Origin: a virus
IMG/VR virus record: IMGVR_UViG_3300035701_000039
Location: 1-55,692 of that record
DNA: 55,692 nt
Strand: one strand, 5' to 3'
Both the position numbers and the translations under genes were made by a program. The notes beneath the pieces are model-generated. The model was not told where the DNA came from. It did not search any database and saw only the letters and a list, made by a program, of their open reading frames with translations. Shown here piece by piece: positions 37,752 through 46,215 of this stretch; the stretch's first letter is position 1; each line of letters starts with the position of its first letter.

Positions 37752-40024
37752 TGAGTCTGACAGTCCCTACTATCTCAGTGACCGTCGGCGGAGATACAAT
37801 AGCGACAGCAGAAATACTCTCCTTAACCTTGCATTTAGGTTGCACGACTGAAGTGTCCTCTTTTGAAATGGTTATGGATAATGGCAATCCGGATTATAAC
37901 ATTGGCGACTATTACCCCGGAGGAAGCAAAGAATTCACTCTGGGCGACGCATTCGTCGTTAAACTGAAAAGGGGTTCAATCACTGGAAGTACAAACCCGC
38001 TTCTAACCGGCAATGTCGAGGTTATAGACGTTCTAGATGAAGCTGAAGAATTCAATTACCGTAACGTCGTCATACTCAGGGGAAGATGCAAAGGCCTTCA
38101 ACTCTTCGCTAGGAAGTTCAATGGTGACCTGATAGACCAAGTAGGAACGGGGTATAAGGCCTTCAAGAGAACGGCGGGAGAAGCTGAAAGCCTAATCGCC
38201 TTTCTAATCGACAACTATACCTCTCTGTCTCATACCAGAGTGAACAGCGCTATAACCGCTCAGGCCGCCTCTGCTCAGAAGGATGTCAGCGTAACGGATG
38301 GAACCAAATTCACGGCTGGCGACCTAGTCAAGATTAGAGATGGAACGACTTGGGAGTATAATAAGGTTGCAAGCATTGCGACCAACGTCTTAACCATGAC
38401 CAGTAATTTAGTCAATACCTATGAAAACACTGGGTACGTGGATCTGGATCTGATTAAGGACACTAACACGAGTTATACGGAAATGCTGTTCAGCCACGAG
38501 ACTATTTTTGACATTATCAAATTCATAGCGGACACCGCATCTACTTCTGGCGGAGTGATAGGTTACGATTCCAGAGTAGAGTACGACGGTTGTTTCGCCT
38601 TCGTCTCCAAGGGTAGCATAGCAGAACCCTATAACCTGACGGGAGAATGCCAGATCGAAAGGTATATGGAAAGCATCGAAGCGGTAAAGAATAAAATTAC
38701 GGTCTATGGGAAGGCTGAGGCGTCTAGACCTGCCAACTTGGATGACTGGACTGAAGGTTTAGAAACCGTGACTATGACGGATGCGGATATAGATTCAAGT
38801 TTATCGGCTACTTATGTTCTAGTCTCGACCAACACCTATTATCAAGCTGAACGCATGCTGGGGCTTAAACAGGTAAAGATAACAGCCATGGTTGACTTTT
38901 TCGTTACAGATGCCGGTTACTATAAAATCACTTATCAGATAGGAAGCGGGGCAGAAACAACGATCGTCACAGACCAGTTAGTTAGTTGGTTAGAATATCA
39001 TACCTTCACTCATGATGTATCGCCTGCCGTCTGGACCGACTTAGGAGAAACCTTAACGGTCAGGTATTACATTAGGACGGACGGTCCGACTATTTATGCC
39101 AAGGACTATAAGGCGATTTGGGATACAATCGAGACTGCTTTCTGGGGCTGTACCGGGACCGGCGTCAGCATGGGAGTCTCTCAGGCCACGAAATACGCCG
39201 GGGACGCCAGCATAGACCTGATTATGCCGTCGACCACCTATGGAAGCCTCTACATCAACTTCTTTGAATTCTTAGGGGAATATCTGAGTCTAAGTAGGCT
39301 TCAGAATGTCAGGTTTTTTGTCCTCATAGAAGACGTGGTCAATGTCCTTGGAACTATAAGGGTCACATTAACCGATTCGAATGACGTCGACGCCTACCAA
39401 GACGTTTCTATTACTAAAGGATCATGGTCCGAAGTGAACCTAGCGACAGACTATAAAAGTAGGGGCGACTGGACTGTAGGCGCTGGTTTCAAGTGGGAGT
39501 CGATTAAGAAGACCGATGTTAAAACATCTGCATCTGCCGCCGCCTCTTGGTACATGTGTGTTGACGAGTTCCATCTAGCCTATGAGAGGTGGGGAGGAGG
39601 AACGGACAATGCGGCAGTCGATGGCTTTGCCGAGGATGTTGCAGACAGTCAAGCCAAATATGGGGTAAAAGAACACGTGGTCATTAACGACATGCTCCTG
39701 AGCAATGAGGAATGTGAGGCTAAAGCCCAGTCCCTCCTAGCATTCATGAAGGACAAAAGGATAACTCTAGAAGTTGAAACCGAAAGTCTGGACTGGGGCG
39801 ACTATGCCTTCACGCCCGGAAATAAGACTACTTTAGTGACCGGGAAAATGGGTTTGAGTGATGCTTACCGAATAGACTCCATCGACGTGAGAATAGATTC
39901 TAAAGAGAATAAACCCCAATTCACCTTCATCCTAGAGAATACCCCGCTTAGGATGGCTGACTACCTCCACGGCCTTGCCAAGAAGGTTAGGGAACTAGAA
40001 CGGGACTATGCAGGAATCAGGTAA
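37751..40024 (+). CDS. Tail hub (gp27/late-control-like) protein with inserted carbohydrate-binding-like domains
   Basis: 757 residues from the ATG at 37751, overlapping the fibre stop. N-terminal strands with DAFVVKLKRG and FNYRNVVILRGRC fit a hub barrel. HETIFDIIKFIAD and KNKITVYGKA lie in the middle. About residues 350-610 form jelly-roll-like modules (TWDTIETAFWGC, SWSEVNLATDY, MCVDEFHLAYERW). The hub resumes at ALLAFMKDKRI-like residues and ends LENTPLRMADYLHGL. Likely tail tip and host contact. Confidence 0.65.
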   Translation: MSLTVPTISVTVGGDTIATAEILSLTLHLGCTTEVSSFEMVMDNGNPDYNIGDYYPGGSKEFTLGDAFVVKLKRGSITGSTNPLLTGNVEVIDVLDEAEEFNYRNVVILRGRCKGLQLFARKFNGDLIDQVGTGYKAFKRTAGEAESLIAFLIDNYTSLSHTRVNSAITAQAASAQKDVSVTDGTKFTAGDLVKIRDGTTWEYNKVASIATNVLTMTSNLVNTYENTGYVDLDLIKDTNTSYTEMLFSHETIFDIIKFIADTASTSGGVIGYDSRVEYDGCFAFVSKGSIAEPYNLTGECQIERYMESIEAVKNKITVYGKAEASRPANLDDWTEGLETVTMTDADIDSSLSATYVLVSTNTYYQAERMLGLKQVKITAMVDFFVTDAGYYKITYQIGSGAETTIVTDQLVSWLEYHTFTHDVSPAVWTDLGETLTVRYYIRTDGPTIYAKDYKAIWDTIETAFWGCTGTGVSMGVSQATKYAGDASIDLIMPSTTYGSLYINFFEFLGEYLSLSRLQNVRFFVLIEDVVNVLGTIRVTLTDSNDVDAYQDVSITKGSWSEVNLATDYKSRGDWTVGAGFKWESIKKTDVKTSASAAASWYMCVDEFHLAYERWGGGTDNAAVDGFAEDVADSQAKYGVKEHVVINDMLLSNEECEAKAQSLLAFMKDKRITLEVETESLDWGDYAFTPGNKTTLVTGKMGLSDAYRIDSIDVRIDSKENKPQFTFILENTPLRMADYLHGLAKKVRELERDYAGIR

Positions 40025-40036
40025 CTGGTTGGCAAG

Positions 40037-40046
40037 GTTTAAATAT
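40037..40046 (+). promoter_or_regulatory. TATA box of the 40077 gene
   Basis: gtttaaatat lies about 35 nt before the ATG at 40077, giving a very short leader. It resembles the box upstream of the serine protease gene (same ten bases). Confidence 0.5.
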
Positions 40047-40076
40047 TCGCTCACCCCTTAAGGTATCAGGGATAAA

Positions 40077-40385
40077 ATGGATCCAATAGCAGAAACATTG
40101 TACGCCTTCTATCAGGCCATAGTTGCTAACCCCATCGCTCGGGGCGCCTTATTCGGTCTGGTTAGATCAGGCACTGGCTACATACAGAAGAAATGGAAGG
40201 AAAAGACCGGAACCGAATTCGACCCGAAGGTATTAGGCACGACAATAGTGAAGTACGAAGTTGCGGTCAATGCCCTTGCTGTCCTAGTACCAGCCGAATA
40301 TGCCGGACCAGTCGTCGTTCTCGCTGACATTATCTTCTCGGCAGCCAAGAAATTGAAGAATGGGACTTTACCAATTTCTCCGTAG
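40077..40385 (+). CDS. Small protein with hydrophobic helices, possible holin or tail-end protein
   Basis: 102 residues. GALFGLVRSGTGYIQKKWKEK and a hydrophobic second half (ALAVLVPAEYAGPVVVLADIIF) suggest one or two membrane segments. It has its own promoter and a terminator after it, so it is a single-gene unit at the end of the late block. A lysis role fits the position but is unproven. Confidence 0.5.
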   Translation: MDPIAETLYAFYQAIVANPIARGALFGLVRSGTGYIQKKWKEKTGTEFDPKVLGTTIVKYEVAVNALAVLVPAEYAGPVVVLADIIFSAAKKLKNGTLPISP

Positions 40386-40410
40386 ACCCATACACTTCAA
40401 CCATCCCTCA

Positions 40411-40416
40411 TTTTTT
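40411..40416 (+). terminator. T-run after the late block
   Basis: Six T, 26 nt after the stop at 40385, as in archaeal T-rich terminators. Confidence 0.5.
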
Positions 40417-40420
40417 ATTC

Positions 40421-40459
40421 GTATGTCCGTCATACAGTTCTAGGAACAGCCTTAAATAC
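40421..40459 (+). promoter_or_regulatory. Operator-like palindrome and TATA box before the 40497 operon
   Basis: GTATG-tccgt-CATAC (40421-40435) is a perfect inverted repeat. CATACAGTTC (40431-40440) is the complement of the GAACTGTATG motif at 1246 and 1263. The TATA box ccttaaatac (40450-40459) lies directly downstream, so a bound protein would sit over or next to the BRE. Confidence 0.6.
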
Positions 40460-40496
40460 TGGTTTAGACTCCCTGTCCTTATAGAAGAGATGTTAG

Positions 40497-40697
40497 ATGG
40501 GGAAAATAAAAGTAATGGATCTAATCAACGGGCATACCTACACCTTCCAGAATGATAATTCCGCCTTAAGCTATTTTGCCGGCCTATGCAATTCATCAAT
40601 GACTGAAATCGTAATTGACCACGTCAAGGGCGAGATTGTCATCCAGAATGAGGCCCGGACAGAAAAGAAGGTTGTGGGGAGGATCATAGATGACTGA
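40497..40697 (+). CDS. Small hypothetical protein, first gene of the early operon
   Basis: 66 residues. Beta-rich first half (KVMDLINGHTYTF) and a Lys/Glu end. About 45 nt from the TATA box. Overlaps the next ATG by 8 nt. Not recognised. Confidence 0.55.
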   Translation: MGKIKVMDLINGHTYTFQNDNSALSYFAGLCNSSMTEIVIDHVKGEIVIQNEARTEKKVVGRIIDD

Positions 40698-40791
40698 TAT
40701 GGGCAAATGGCTACTCCGTAGGATCATGCTCAGACAGGGATTCACCGAGATGGAAGTAGCTGAGGTTCTAACAGAGGTGAAGGAACAATGA
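40690..40791 (+). CDS. 33-residue microprotein
   Basis: Overlaps both neighbours (8 and 4 nt). Product has an amphipathic helix with RRIMLRQGFTEMEVAEVL. Supported only by packing. Confidence 0.4.
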   Translation: MTDMGKWLLRRIMLRQGFTEMEVAEVLTEVKEQ

Positions 40792-40967
40792 TAACCGAAG
40801 AGGAATATACGGCCTATGAGAAGGTTCGACTGTCCGGAGTCACCAATATGTTTGATGTGAGAACTGTTGAAATCCTTTCCGGGTTGAGCCGTGAGAAGAT
40901 TTTCGAGATCATGAAATCATACGAGGAATTAATGAAGAAGTATCCAGAGGTTAGGGGAAATGTGTAG
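40788..40967 (+). CDS. DUF5049-like small protein
   Basis: 59 residues. S-G-V-T-N-M-F-D-V followed by a helix and YEELMKKYPE matches the DUF5049 signature (S-G-x-T-N-M-F-D) found in many phages. Function unknown. Overlaps neighbours by 4 and 8 nt. Confidence 0.65.
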   Translation: MITEEEYTAYEKVRLSGVTNMFDVRTVEILSGLSREKIFEIMKSYEELMKKYPEVRGNV

Positions 40968-41115
40968 ACAATCCGGTTTCAATTGGTCTGGGGTTCACCT
41001 TCCCTCCTGTGAAGATTCAGAATTGACTTGCCCACAGTGCGGGGAACAATTAAAGAAGGATCCGGTTGGAGGACATTACCTGAAATGTCCAAGGTGTGGT
41101 TTGGAGACGAGTTAA
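40960..41115 (+). CDS. Zinc-ribbon microprotein
   Basis: 51 residues. CPQCG and CPRCG, 19 residues apart, form a complete rubredoxin-like ribbon; two more Cys lie in the first 17 residues. Confidence 0.65.
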   Translation: MCRQSGFNWSGVHLPSCEDSELTCPQCGEQLKKDPVGGHYLKCPRCGLETS

Positions 41116-41116
41116 G

Positions 41117-41245
41117 ATGGATGAGGAAAGATTCGTCCTCTTAGAAAAGATCAGAAAGTTGATAGAGGATAGTCACAAATTTAATGGTGGTCAGGTCGAC
41201 GATATCATGAACAAGGTTGGGGAGGCCTTAGAGGAATATGACTAA
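41117..41245 (+). CDS. 42-residue helical microprotein
   Basis: Acidic helices (LLEKIRKLIEDSH, VDDIMNKVGEALEEYD). ATG 1 nt after the previous stop, overlaps the next gene by 8 nt. Not recognised. Confidence 0.45.
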   Translation: MDEERFVLLEKIRKLIEDSHKFNGGQVDDIMNKVGEALEEYD

Positions 41246-41474
41246 TAGAAGAGTGGGGACGCCGCCTAATCCATCCCTCCTTTCTCCCCTTCTCAAGCAC
41301 CTCTTTGTCGGCGACGTTCCCCTTCTATACCCAATGAAGAATGTGGGTAGACAGATGGAAGTTGAACTGTGGTTGGGAACAATCACTTTAGAAACTAAGG
41401 ATCTCAATCTCACCCCGATCATGAAGAATATCATACTGAGATTACCGGATCAGGCACAGGAGTATGTAGTTTAA
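41238..41474 (+). CDS. Hypothetical protein
   Basis: 78 residues. Pro/Leu-rich start, then strands (MEVELWLGTITLETKDL). The stop overlaps the next ATG by one base. Not recognised. Confidence 0.5.
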   Translation: MTNRRVGTPPNPSLLSPLLKHLFVGDVPLLYPMKNVGRQMEVELWLGTITLETKDLNLTPIMKNIILRLPDQAQEYVV

Positions 41475-41650
41475 TGACTAGTCAAAGATGCCCGGCCTGT
41501 GCTAGAGAAGGAAAGAAGGGCAGGCTTAGACTCAAAGAGGATCAGGATTATGAACAGACCCAGTTTAGGGGAACGATGAACAAGATCTGGAAGTGCAAGA
41601 AGTGTGGAAAGGAATACATAAAGGTGAGTAGGTCATGGCGGAGAGCATAG
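41474..41650 (+). CDS. Zinc-ribbon microprotein
   Basis: 58 residues. CPAC (6-9) and CKKC (41-44) make a ribbon with a basic loop. It overlaps the next gene by 16 nt. Confidence 0.6.
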   Translation: MTSQRCPACAREGKKGRLRLKEDQDYEQTQFRGTMNKIWKCKKCGKEYIKVSRSWRRA

Positions 41651-42303
41651 ATCAAAACTACATCATTTCAGAAATGATTAAGCACCGTCTAAATGAGCTC
41701 TTATTCTCTTTCGACCCACTTCATCTGGAACATAAACTCTTCAACATGGCGGTAGAGGATTTTCTTAACTACCTTCGATATACATGGTCCGTAGCCCTTC
41801 AGGAGTGGATGCCCGCCGAGGTTGAGGATAATGAACCCAGCCCCTCTGAGAAGTTAAGGTTTCTAATCTTTGACTGGTTAGAGAAGGATCCTAAGGCGGC
41901 CAAAGAGGAATTAGACGCATGGGTCAGTCTCTGGCTGGTTAAGTGGCGGGAAAGGATCAAGTTGCTATTCGGGGCAGAGGAACATAATAGGAATATAGAA
42001 CAGGTTCAAAGGTTGGCCCAGAAAGGAAGTAGCATGATGGGGCACGAAGAACTTAAACAATTCAAAGAGCCTGTCCTCTTCACCTTCATTAGCCAAGGGG
42101 AAATAGCCGGTACCGAGATTCTTACTGACACTATTATCAAGAGAGAAGCGGGGAAGCTTCGACACGCCCCTAGGGAGATAAAGGAGAAGGTACAATTTCT
42201 GAACACCTGCATGGTGGAAGCAAGGGCGCTAAGCCGGACTGCAGGGCATTTCATATTCGTCTCGGTAAAAGACTTTAAATGGAGGGTTGAAACGAATGGA
42301 TAA
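41635..42303 (+). CDS. Hypothetical helical protein
   Basis: 222 residues, almost all helix by eye, with Trp-rich segments (YLRYTWSVALQEWMP, AWVSLWLVKWRER). No motif recognised. Head of a run of early genes with 8-nt overlaps. Confidence 0.55.
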   Translation: MAESIDQNYIISEMIKHRLNELLFSFDPLHLEHKLFNMAVEDFLNYLRYTWSVALQEWMPAEVEDNEPSPSEKLRFLIFDWLEKDPKAAKEELDAWVSLWLVKWRERIKLLFGAEEHNRNIEQVQRLAQKGSSMMGHEELKQFKEPVLFTFISQGEIAGTEILTDTIIKREAGKLRHAPREIKEKVQFLNTCMVEARALSRTAGHFIFVSVKDFKWRVETNG

Positions 42304-42577
42304 GAAAATATTGAGAATGGTTTATACCAAAATCTCCGGTGCAAGAGAAGCGACAGCCGGATGTGAAGTCCTCGATATACCACAAGTCCTAGAAAGATTA
42401 GACGAGGCCATAGAAATATGTGGAACATTTAGAGACATGGGAAATTTGGGTGCCGTTCAGATCACGCTTGGGGAAATAAGGAAGGAAATCAGGAAGGTTA
42501 AGGTCTATGGAGACCGGCTTAAACCGGATCGAGAATTGTGTGACATCCTAAACGAGATGCTGAAGGTGCTAGGTTGA
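42296..42577 (+). CDS. Hypothetical helical protein
   Basis: 93 residues from the ATG at 42296 (TTG 42287 possible). Helical and charged (VLERLDEAIEICGTF, IRKEIRKVKVYG). Overlaps the next gene by 4 nt. Not recognised. Confidence 0.5.
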   Translation: MDKKILRMVYTKISGAREATAGCEVLDIPQVLERLDEAIEICGTFRDMGNLGAVQITLGEIRKEIRKVKVYGDRLKPDRELCDILNEMLKVLG

Positions 42578-42759
42578 ATTTGAATAAGGTAACCTTTCCG
42601 CTCCTTTTCTGGTTAGAGTGGACCATCTTCCATCTTTTCCTAATCAGTATAGTAGAGGACTTGGTGACGAGAATTGCTCTAGTCATCCTCTACGTCTGGG
42701 TCATGTTAGGTATTATAGTCATGGGAAGAATCGAATATGAAGGAAAGAAAAACCTGTAG
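42574..42759 (+). CDS. Two-helix membrane protein
   Basis: 61 residues from TTG. Two hydrophobic segments (TFPLLFWLEWTIFHLFLISI and IALVILYVWVMLGIIVMG) around an acidic turn, with a basic C-terminus. Inner-membrane hairpin; role unknown. Confidence 0.6.
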   Translation: MNLNKVTFPLLFWLEWTIFHLFLISIVEDLVTRIALVILYVWVMLGIIVMGRIEYEGKKNL

Positions 42760-43024
42760 GTGCGGAAAAGTATACTGGGTCAGTCCGCCTAAGAAGGGAG
42801 AGGACGTCCTAAAATACGAATTGAAATATGCCCTATGTCAAAGGTGCCGCAATAGACTTAACCAGCAAAGACAGGATCCTAGAAGGAGTTTAGTCCAAGA
42901 GGTCAAGGACGACAACTTGAAACAGGACATTCAAACCTTGGTCTGGTTGGAGAAGAATAGACCAGATCTGGCAAAGAGACTTAGAAGCCGGGGAATAGGT
43001 ATAAATAAGACGAAGGACTTATAA
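42737..43024 (+). CDS. Zinc-binding hypothetical protein
   Basis: 95 residues. CRCG near the start and CQRC near residue 34 form a probable zinc site, followed by a charged helical tail. Overlaps the membrane gene by 23 nt. Confidence 0.6.
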   Translation: MKERKTCRCGKVYWVSPPKKGEDVLKYELKYALCQRCRNRLNQQRQDPRRSLVQEVKDDNLKQDIQTLVWLEKNRPDLAKRLRSRGIGINKTKDL

Positions 43025-43030
43025 GGTTAG

Positions 43031-44014
43031 GTGTCTGGTAGTTTGAAAGCGGCAGTCTTCTATGGAACGTACGGGCATTGGACTCAAAGTCTTTTGAATG
43101 CTGGCATTCCATTAGCCTATCATTACCAACCTAGACTCGACATCGACCCGGATAATGAACAGGTCGGTTGGATTAGCGATCCCCTAGCGAAACAGATCCT
43201 ATTCATGAATTTTCCAAATGTTGAATTTAGGCCTCCTTCCGCGAATGACGAACCCTATGACCTGATAGTCGGTTCGCCTCCTTGTGTAGGTTTTTCAAGG
43301 GCTAATCCCAAGGCCAGACCAGATCATCCTCTCAACAAACACACCTTCAACTTTTTCAAGTGGGTAGTCCTTAACGGACCCAAACATTTTCTGATGGAGA
43401 TGGTTCCGGGCATTCTCAAGTCAGGAGATCCTATCCTCGGCCCCGGCATATTCAGTCAGTGTCTCAATCTTATCAGGAATTATTATCAATGGGATTATGC
43501 TGTCATGAATGCTGCCGATTATGGAGCTGCCCAGACCAGAGAACGTCTTTACATCTGGGGACGGAGAAGGGGTCAAGAACACTTGGAATCCCCATTGGCC
43601 ACCCTTGAGAAAAGAGGATGTTCATCTATCCAAGAGGTCCTTAATCCAGACTTAATTAGGTATTGGGATGGAAGAAAACCTGATGGTAAACAACTTCTCA
43701 ACCTAATCGGTAAGAATGGGAAGAGGATTGCTGGCGCTTGGGGAAGTCTTACAGAAAAGAAGATTGGAAATAGGACCCTTAAACCAGATGGTCTTATGTT
43801 TACCATTACAAGTACGAGTGTGAGGGACTGTCTTCATTATTCGACTCAACGCCTTCTATCAATACCCGAATTGAAGGTCCTCATGGGCTTTCCGGTTGGC
43901 TACTTTATCCCTCCGGTCAACGCGGGTTTAGCCTCTAAGATCGTGGCCTCGGGCGTGGACATCAGATTCGCCTCCTACTTACTGGAACATATCAAGATGG
44001 TGTTGGAAGCATGA
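43031..44014 (+). CDS. C5-cytosine DNA methyltransferase
   Basis: 327 residues. GSPPCVGFS (Cys85 as the catalytic nucleophile in motif IV), LMEMVPG (motif VI, E-N-V variant), and NAADYGAAQTRERLYIWG (motif VIII, Q-x-R-x-R). The target-recognition region is between about 190 and 250 (GKNGKRIAGAWGSL). Motif I is degenerate (FYGTYGHWTQS). It methylates cytosine in the virus DNA, probably against host restriction. It may also relate to the cytosine-modifying enzyme at 8409. Confidence 0.8.
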   Translation: MSGSLKAAVFYGTYGHWTQSLLNAGIPLAYHYQPRLDIDPDNEQVGWISDPLAKQILFMNFPNVEFRPPSANDEPYDLIVGSPPCVGFSRANPKARPDHPLNKHTFNFFKWVVLNGPKHFLMEMVPGILKSGDPILGPGIFSQCLNLIRNYYQWDYAVMNAADYGAAQTRERLYIWGRRRGQEHLESPLATLEKRGCSSIQEVLNPDLIRYWDGRKPDGKQLLNLIGKNGKRIAGAWGSLTEKKIGNRTLKPDGLMFTITSTSVRDCLHYSTQRLLSIPELKVLMGFPVGYFIPPVNAGLASKIVASGVDIRFASYLLEHIKMVLEA

Positions 44015-44166
44015 GTAAGAACAAGAAATACCGAATCATAATCGAGGTTACGGATCAAGAACTTCAGACCGGTTTATATGGAAGTGTGAACGACATGTCC
44101 AAGATTTTCGATAAGGTTCTGGCGAAGGCGAAGGACCAAGGTTTCAAAGAGGAAATGGAAAGATGA
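44011..44166 (+). CDS. 51-residue hypothetical protein
   Basis: Starts with a beta strand (KYRIIIEVTDQEL) and continues as a helix (SKIFDKVLAKAKDQG). Overlaps both neighbours by 4 nt. Confidence 0.5.
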   Translation: MSKNKKYRIIIEVTDQELQTGLYGSVNDMSKIFDKVLAKAKDQGFKEEMER

Positions 44167-44594
44167 TTTATTCGGCAACAGTCAAGGAATTGAAGAAGGG
44201 GCAAGTTCACCCCCATTTATGTCGTATCCTAGTAACTAAGGGAAGAATACCTTTTGGTTGCAAGAAGAAAATTGATGTAGATGCTAGAAAGTTGCAACCT
44301 AACGAGGACCTAATGAAGGAGTACATAAAGGAATTTAGGCGGTTTAAACTCGACATCACGATTAAAGAAGGAGCATTGGAGAAGGCTTTTAACATTACCC
44401 ATTTCGAGACCAGATATCGAAGACAGATCCTGTCAGATTCAGACTCTATAACCCTCATCAGAAGGATCAAGAAAGAGCATCAAGACGCGGTGTCATGGCC
44501 TATGGGCATTTGTATTGTCGCCGAATGGCCGGATAAATATCCCATATTTGTAGTCTTGGAATCCCTAATCAAATCGACCATCGGGGATCAATGA
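44163..44594 (+). CDS. Hypothetical protein
   Basis: 143 residues. Basic, mixed helix and strand (RILVTKGRIPFGCKKKIDV, GICIVAEWPDKYPIFVVL). No family recognised. Confidence 0.5.
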   Translation: MIYSATVKELKKGQVHPHLCRILVTKGRIPFGCKKKIDVDARKLQPNEDLMKEYIKEFRRFKLDITIKEGALEKAFNITHFETRYRRQILSDSDSITLIRRIKKEHQDAVSWPMGICIVAEWPDKYPIFVVLESLIKSTIGDQ

Positions 44595-44887
44595 TGAGAA
44601 GAAGCATCTTAGAAATGCATTATTCCCTTCTTAAGCGGATTCGTACCAGTCCGGTTATTCTTACTCATCTCATGGCTGACTGTCGACTTAATCAGGGATC
44701 CTGTAAGGGTCTATTAGAATTTCTTATTGGCAAGGGTTGGGTCAAGAGAAATCCTCCATTACGAATTCGATTTAGAAAATCATTCAAGAAATCGTATTAT
44801 ACCCTGACGGATGAAGGACGGCGAATATTGTCCGCCATAGAACTAGTTTACCGGGAATTCAATCTTTCTTTAGAGGTTCTGCCATGA
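44591..44887 (+). CDS. Winged-helix regulator
   Basis: 98 residues. The HTH (LTHLMADCRLNQGSCKGLLEFL) and wing (KSYYTLTDEGRRILSAI) match the archaeal HTH_45-like group. Probably an early-gene transcription regulator. Overlaps both neighbours by 4 nt. Confidence 0.7.
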   Translation: MMRRSILEMHYSLLKRIRTSPVILTHLMADCRLNQGSCKGLLEFLIGKGWVKRNPPLRIRFRKSFKKSYYTLTDEGRRILSAIELVYREFNLSLEVLP

Positions 44888-45099
44888 AGATGAAATGGAC
44901 TAAGAAAGAAGAAGAAGTCTTAAAGAGATTGTACCCTAAAGCGGATATACCATTCGCGGAGATCCTTAAAGTATTTCCGGGAAGGTCTATGTCCGGTATT
45001 CAAAATCATGCGACCGGCAAATTGGGCCTTCATAGAGGGAAGAGTGGAGAAATCAATCAGGAACAACTAATCAAATTGGAAAAGGCGTTTAAAATATGA
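44884..45099 (+). CDS. SANT/Myb-like HTH protein
   Basis: 71 residues. W-T-K-K-E-E-E-V-L-K-R-L-Y, then IPFAEILKVFPGRS and IQNHATGKLGLHR follow the W-T-x-x-E ... S-x-x-x-I-x-x-x-A/K pattern. Paralogous in layout to the N-terminus of the 54012 protein. Likely DNA binding. Confidence 0.65.
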   Translation: MKMKWTKKEEEVLKRLYPKADIPFAEILKVFPGRSMSGIQNHATGKLGLHRGKSGEINQEQLIKLEKAFKI

Positions 45100-45911
45100 G
45101 ATTAGAACATGAGTATCTAAGGAGCATAGCCCTTACGGCTGACCTTCACGTTGGTTCAAGGTTTGGGTTATGTCCCGGGGCATATATAAGCCCGACCGGT
45201 GACGAACTGGGAATGGCCATGAATGCTGGTCAGAAGAACCTTCTAGAGTCTTGGAACCTCTACGTGGCGAAGATGAAGGAGATGAAGGTTGATACGGTCT
45301 TCCTAGTTGGTGACATCTGTGCTGGGGCTAACCTGAAGGAAGGTGGAGTATTCATGATGACTACCGACATGAACGAACAGGTCGAAATGGCCGCATCCCT
45401 CTTGAAACCCCTATGCAAGGGGAAAAGAGTTGCAGTCTGGAGTGGAACACCCTACCATGAGGCTAGAGACTTTAGGATCCACCAGTTGCTAGCGGAATAC
45501 CTTGACGGCAAGTTCTATGGGTCCATATCTAACATGAGGTTGGAACCGACGAAGAAGATAGTCAACGTCGCCCACGCCACTACTCAGGCAATGGTGTATC
45601 CAGAGACCGTGCTTAGCCGTGACATCCTCTTCATGAAGGAGGCTGAGGCCCTTCAGAAACTGTACAAGATCCACGCTATAGTCCGTGCCCATAGACATTC
45701 ATACGTCGAGATCCATAAGCATGACGTCCATTACATCAGTCTCCCCTGCTGGGAAGCCTTCACTCCCTATTACAAGAACGTTCAGTGGTACTTCAAGAAT
45801 CAACCCGACATAGGTGGCGCCTTAATGCTCATAGACGATCAAGAACGTTTACGCTTTATGCACTTTTTATTCGCTTGCCCCAAGATAGCAGACAGACTGG
45901 TATCGGGTTGA
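45096..45911 (+). CDS. Calcineurin-like metallophosphoesterase
   Basis: 271 residues. Metal motifs in order: ADLHVGS (D-x-H), VGDICAG (G-D), WSGTPYHEARD (G-N-H-[E/D] counterpart), NVAHATT (His) and RAHRHSY (G-H-x-H counterpart). Related to Mre11/SbcD or simple phage phosphoesterases; the capping domain of SbcD is absent. Likely a nuclease or phosphatase in DNA metabolism. Confidence 0.75.
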   Translation: MRLEHEYLRSIALTADLHVGSRFGLCPGAYISPTGDELGMAMNAGQKNLLESWNLYVAKMKEMKVDTVFLVGDICAGANLKEGGVFMMTTDMNEQVEMAASLLKPLCKGKRVAVWSGTPYHEARDFRIHQLLAEYLDGKFYGSISNMRLEPTKKIVNVAHATTQAMVYPETVLSRDILFMKEAEALQKLYKIHAIVRAHRHSYVEIHKHDVHYISLPCWEAFTPYYKNVQWYFKNQPDIGGALMLIDDQERLRFMHFLFACPKIADRLVSG

Positions 45912-46099
45912 AGAAGCTTAAAGAGATAGATGGTTGGATTGAGAATGACGAGAAGAAGAAAGTCAAGACCGGCATCCCGTCTAAGTGTCCCAGGTGTGGA
46001 TCTAAACTCTGGAAGACCAACGCCCTTCAGTCCTGCGGAATATATTGGGTCGGATGCCAGAACCTCAAGTGCAGATGGTGTGAGATTTACAGAGAATAA
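45908..46099 (+). CDS. Zinc-ribbon protein
   Basis: 63 residues from a TTG that overlaps the previous stop. CPRCGSKLW and CQNLKCRWC give at least four Cys in a ribbon fold. The longer upstream frame is a shadow. Confidence 0.65.
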   Translation: MKKLKEIDGWIENDEKKKVKTGIPSKCPRCGSKLWKTNALQSCGIYWVGCQNLKCRWCEIYRE

Positions 46100-46110
46100 A
46101 TGGTGAATTG

Positions 46111-46215
46111 ATGCCAGTACATTATAAATCGAAAGGCCTCTTCAGTCTCGATAACATATACCAATGCCTGAAGAGGATTAAGGAAGAAATCATGCATTGG
46201 TGGAGAGGATGTTAA
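46111..46215 (+). CDS. 34-residue microprotein
   Basis: ATG after a short gap, stop overlapping the ATG of the HNH gene. Helical and basic (YQCLKRIKEEIMHWW). Packing is the main support. Confidence 0.4.
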   Translation: MPVHYKSKGLFSLDNIYQCLKRIKEEIMHWWRGC

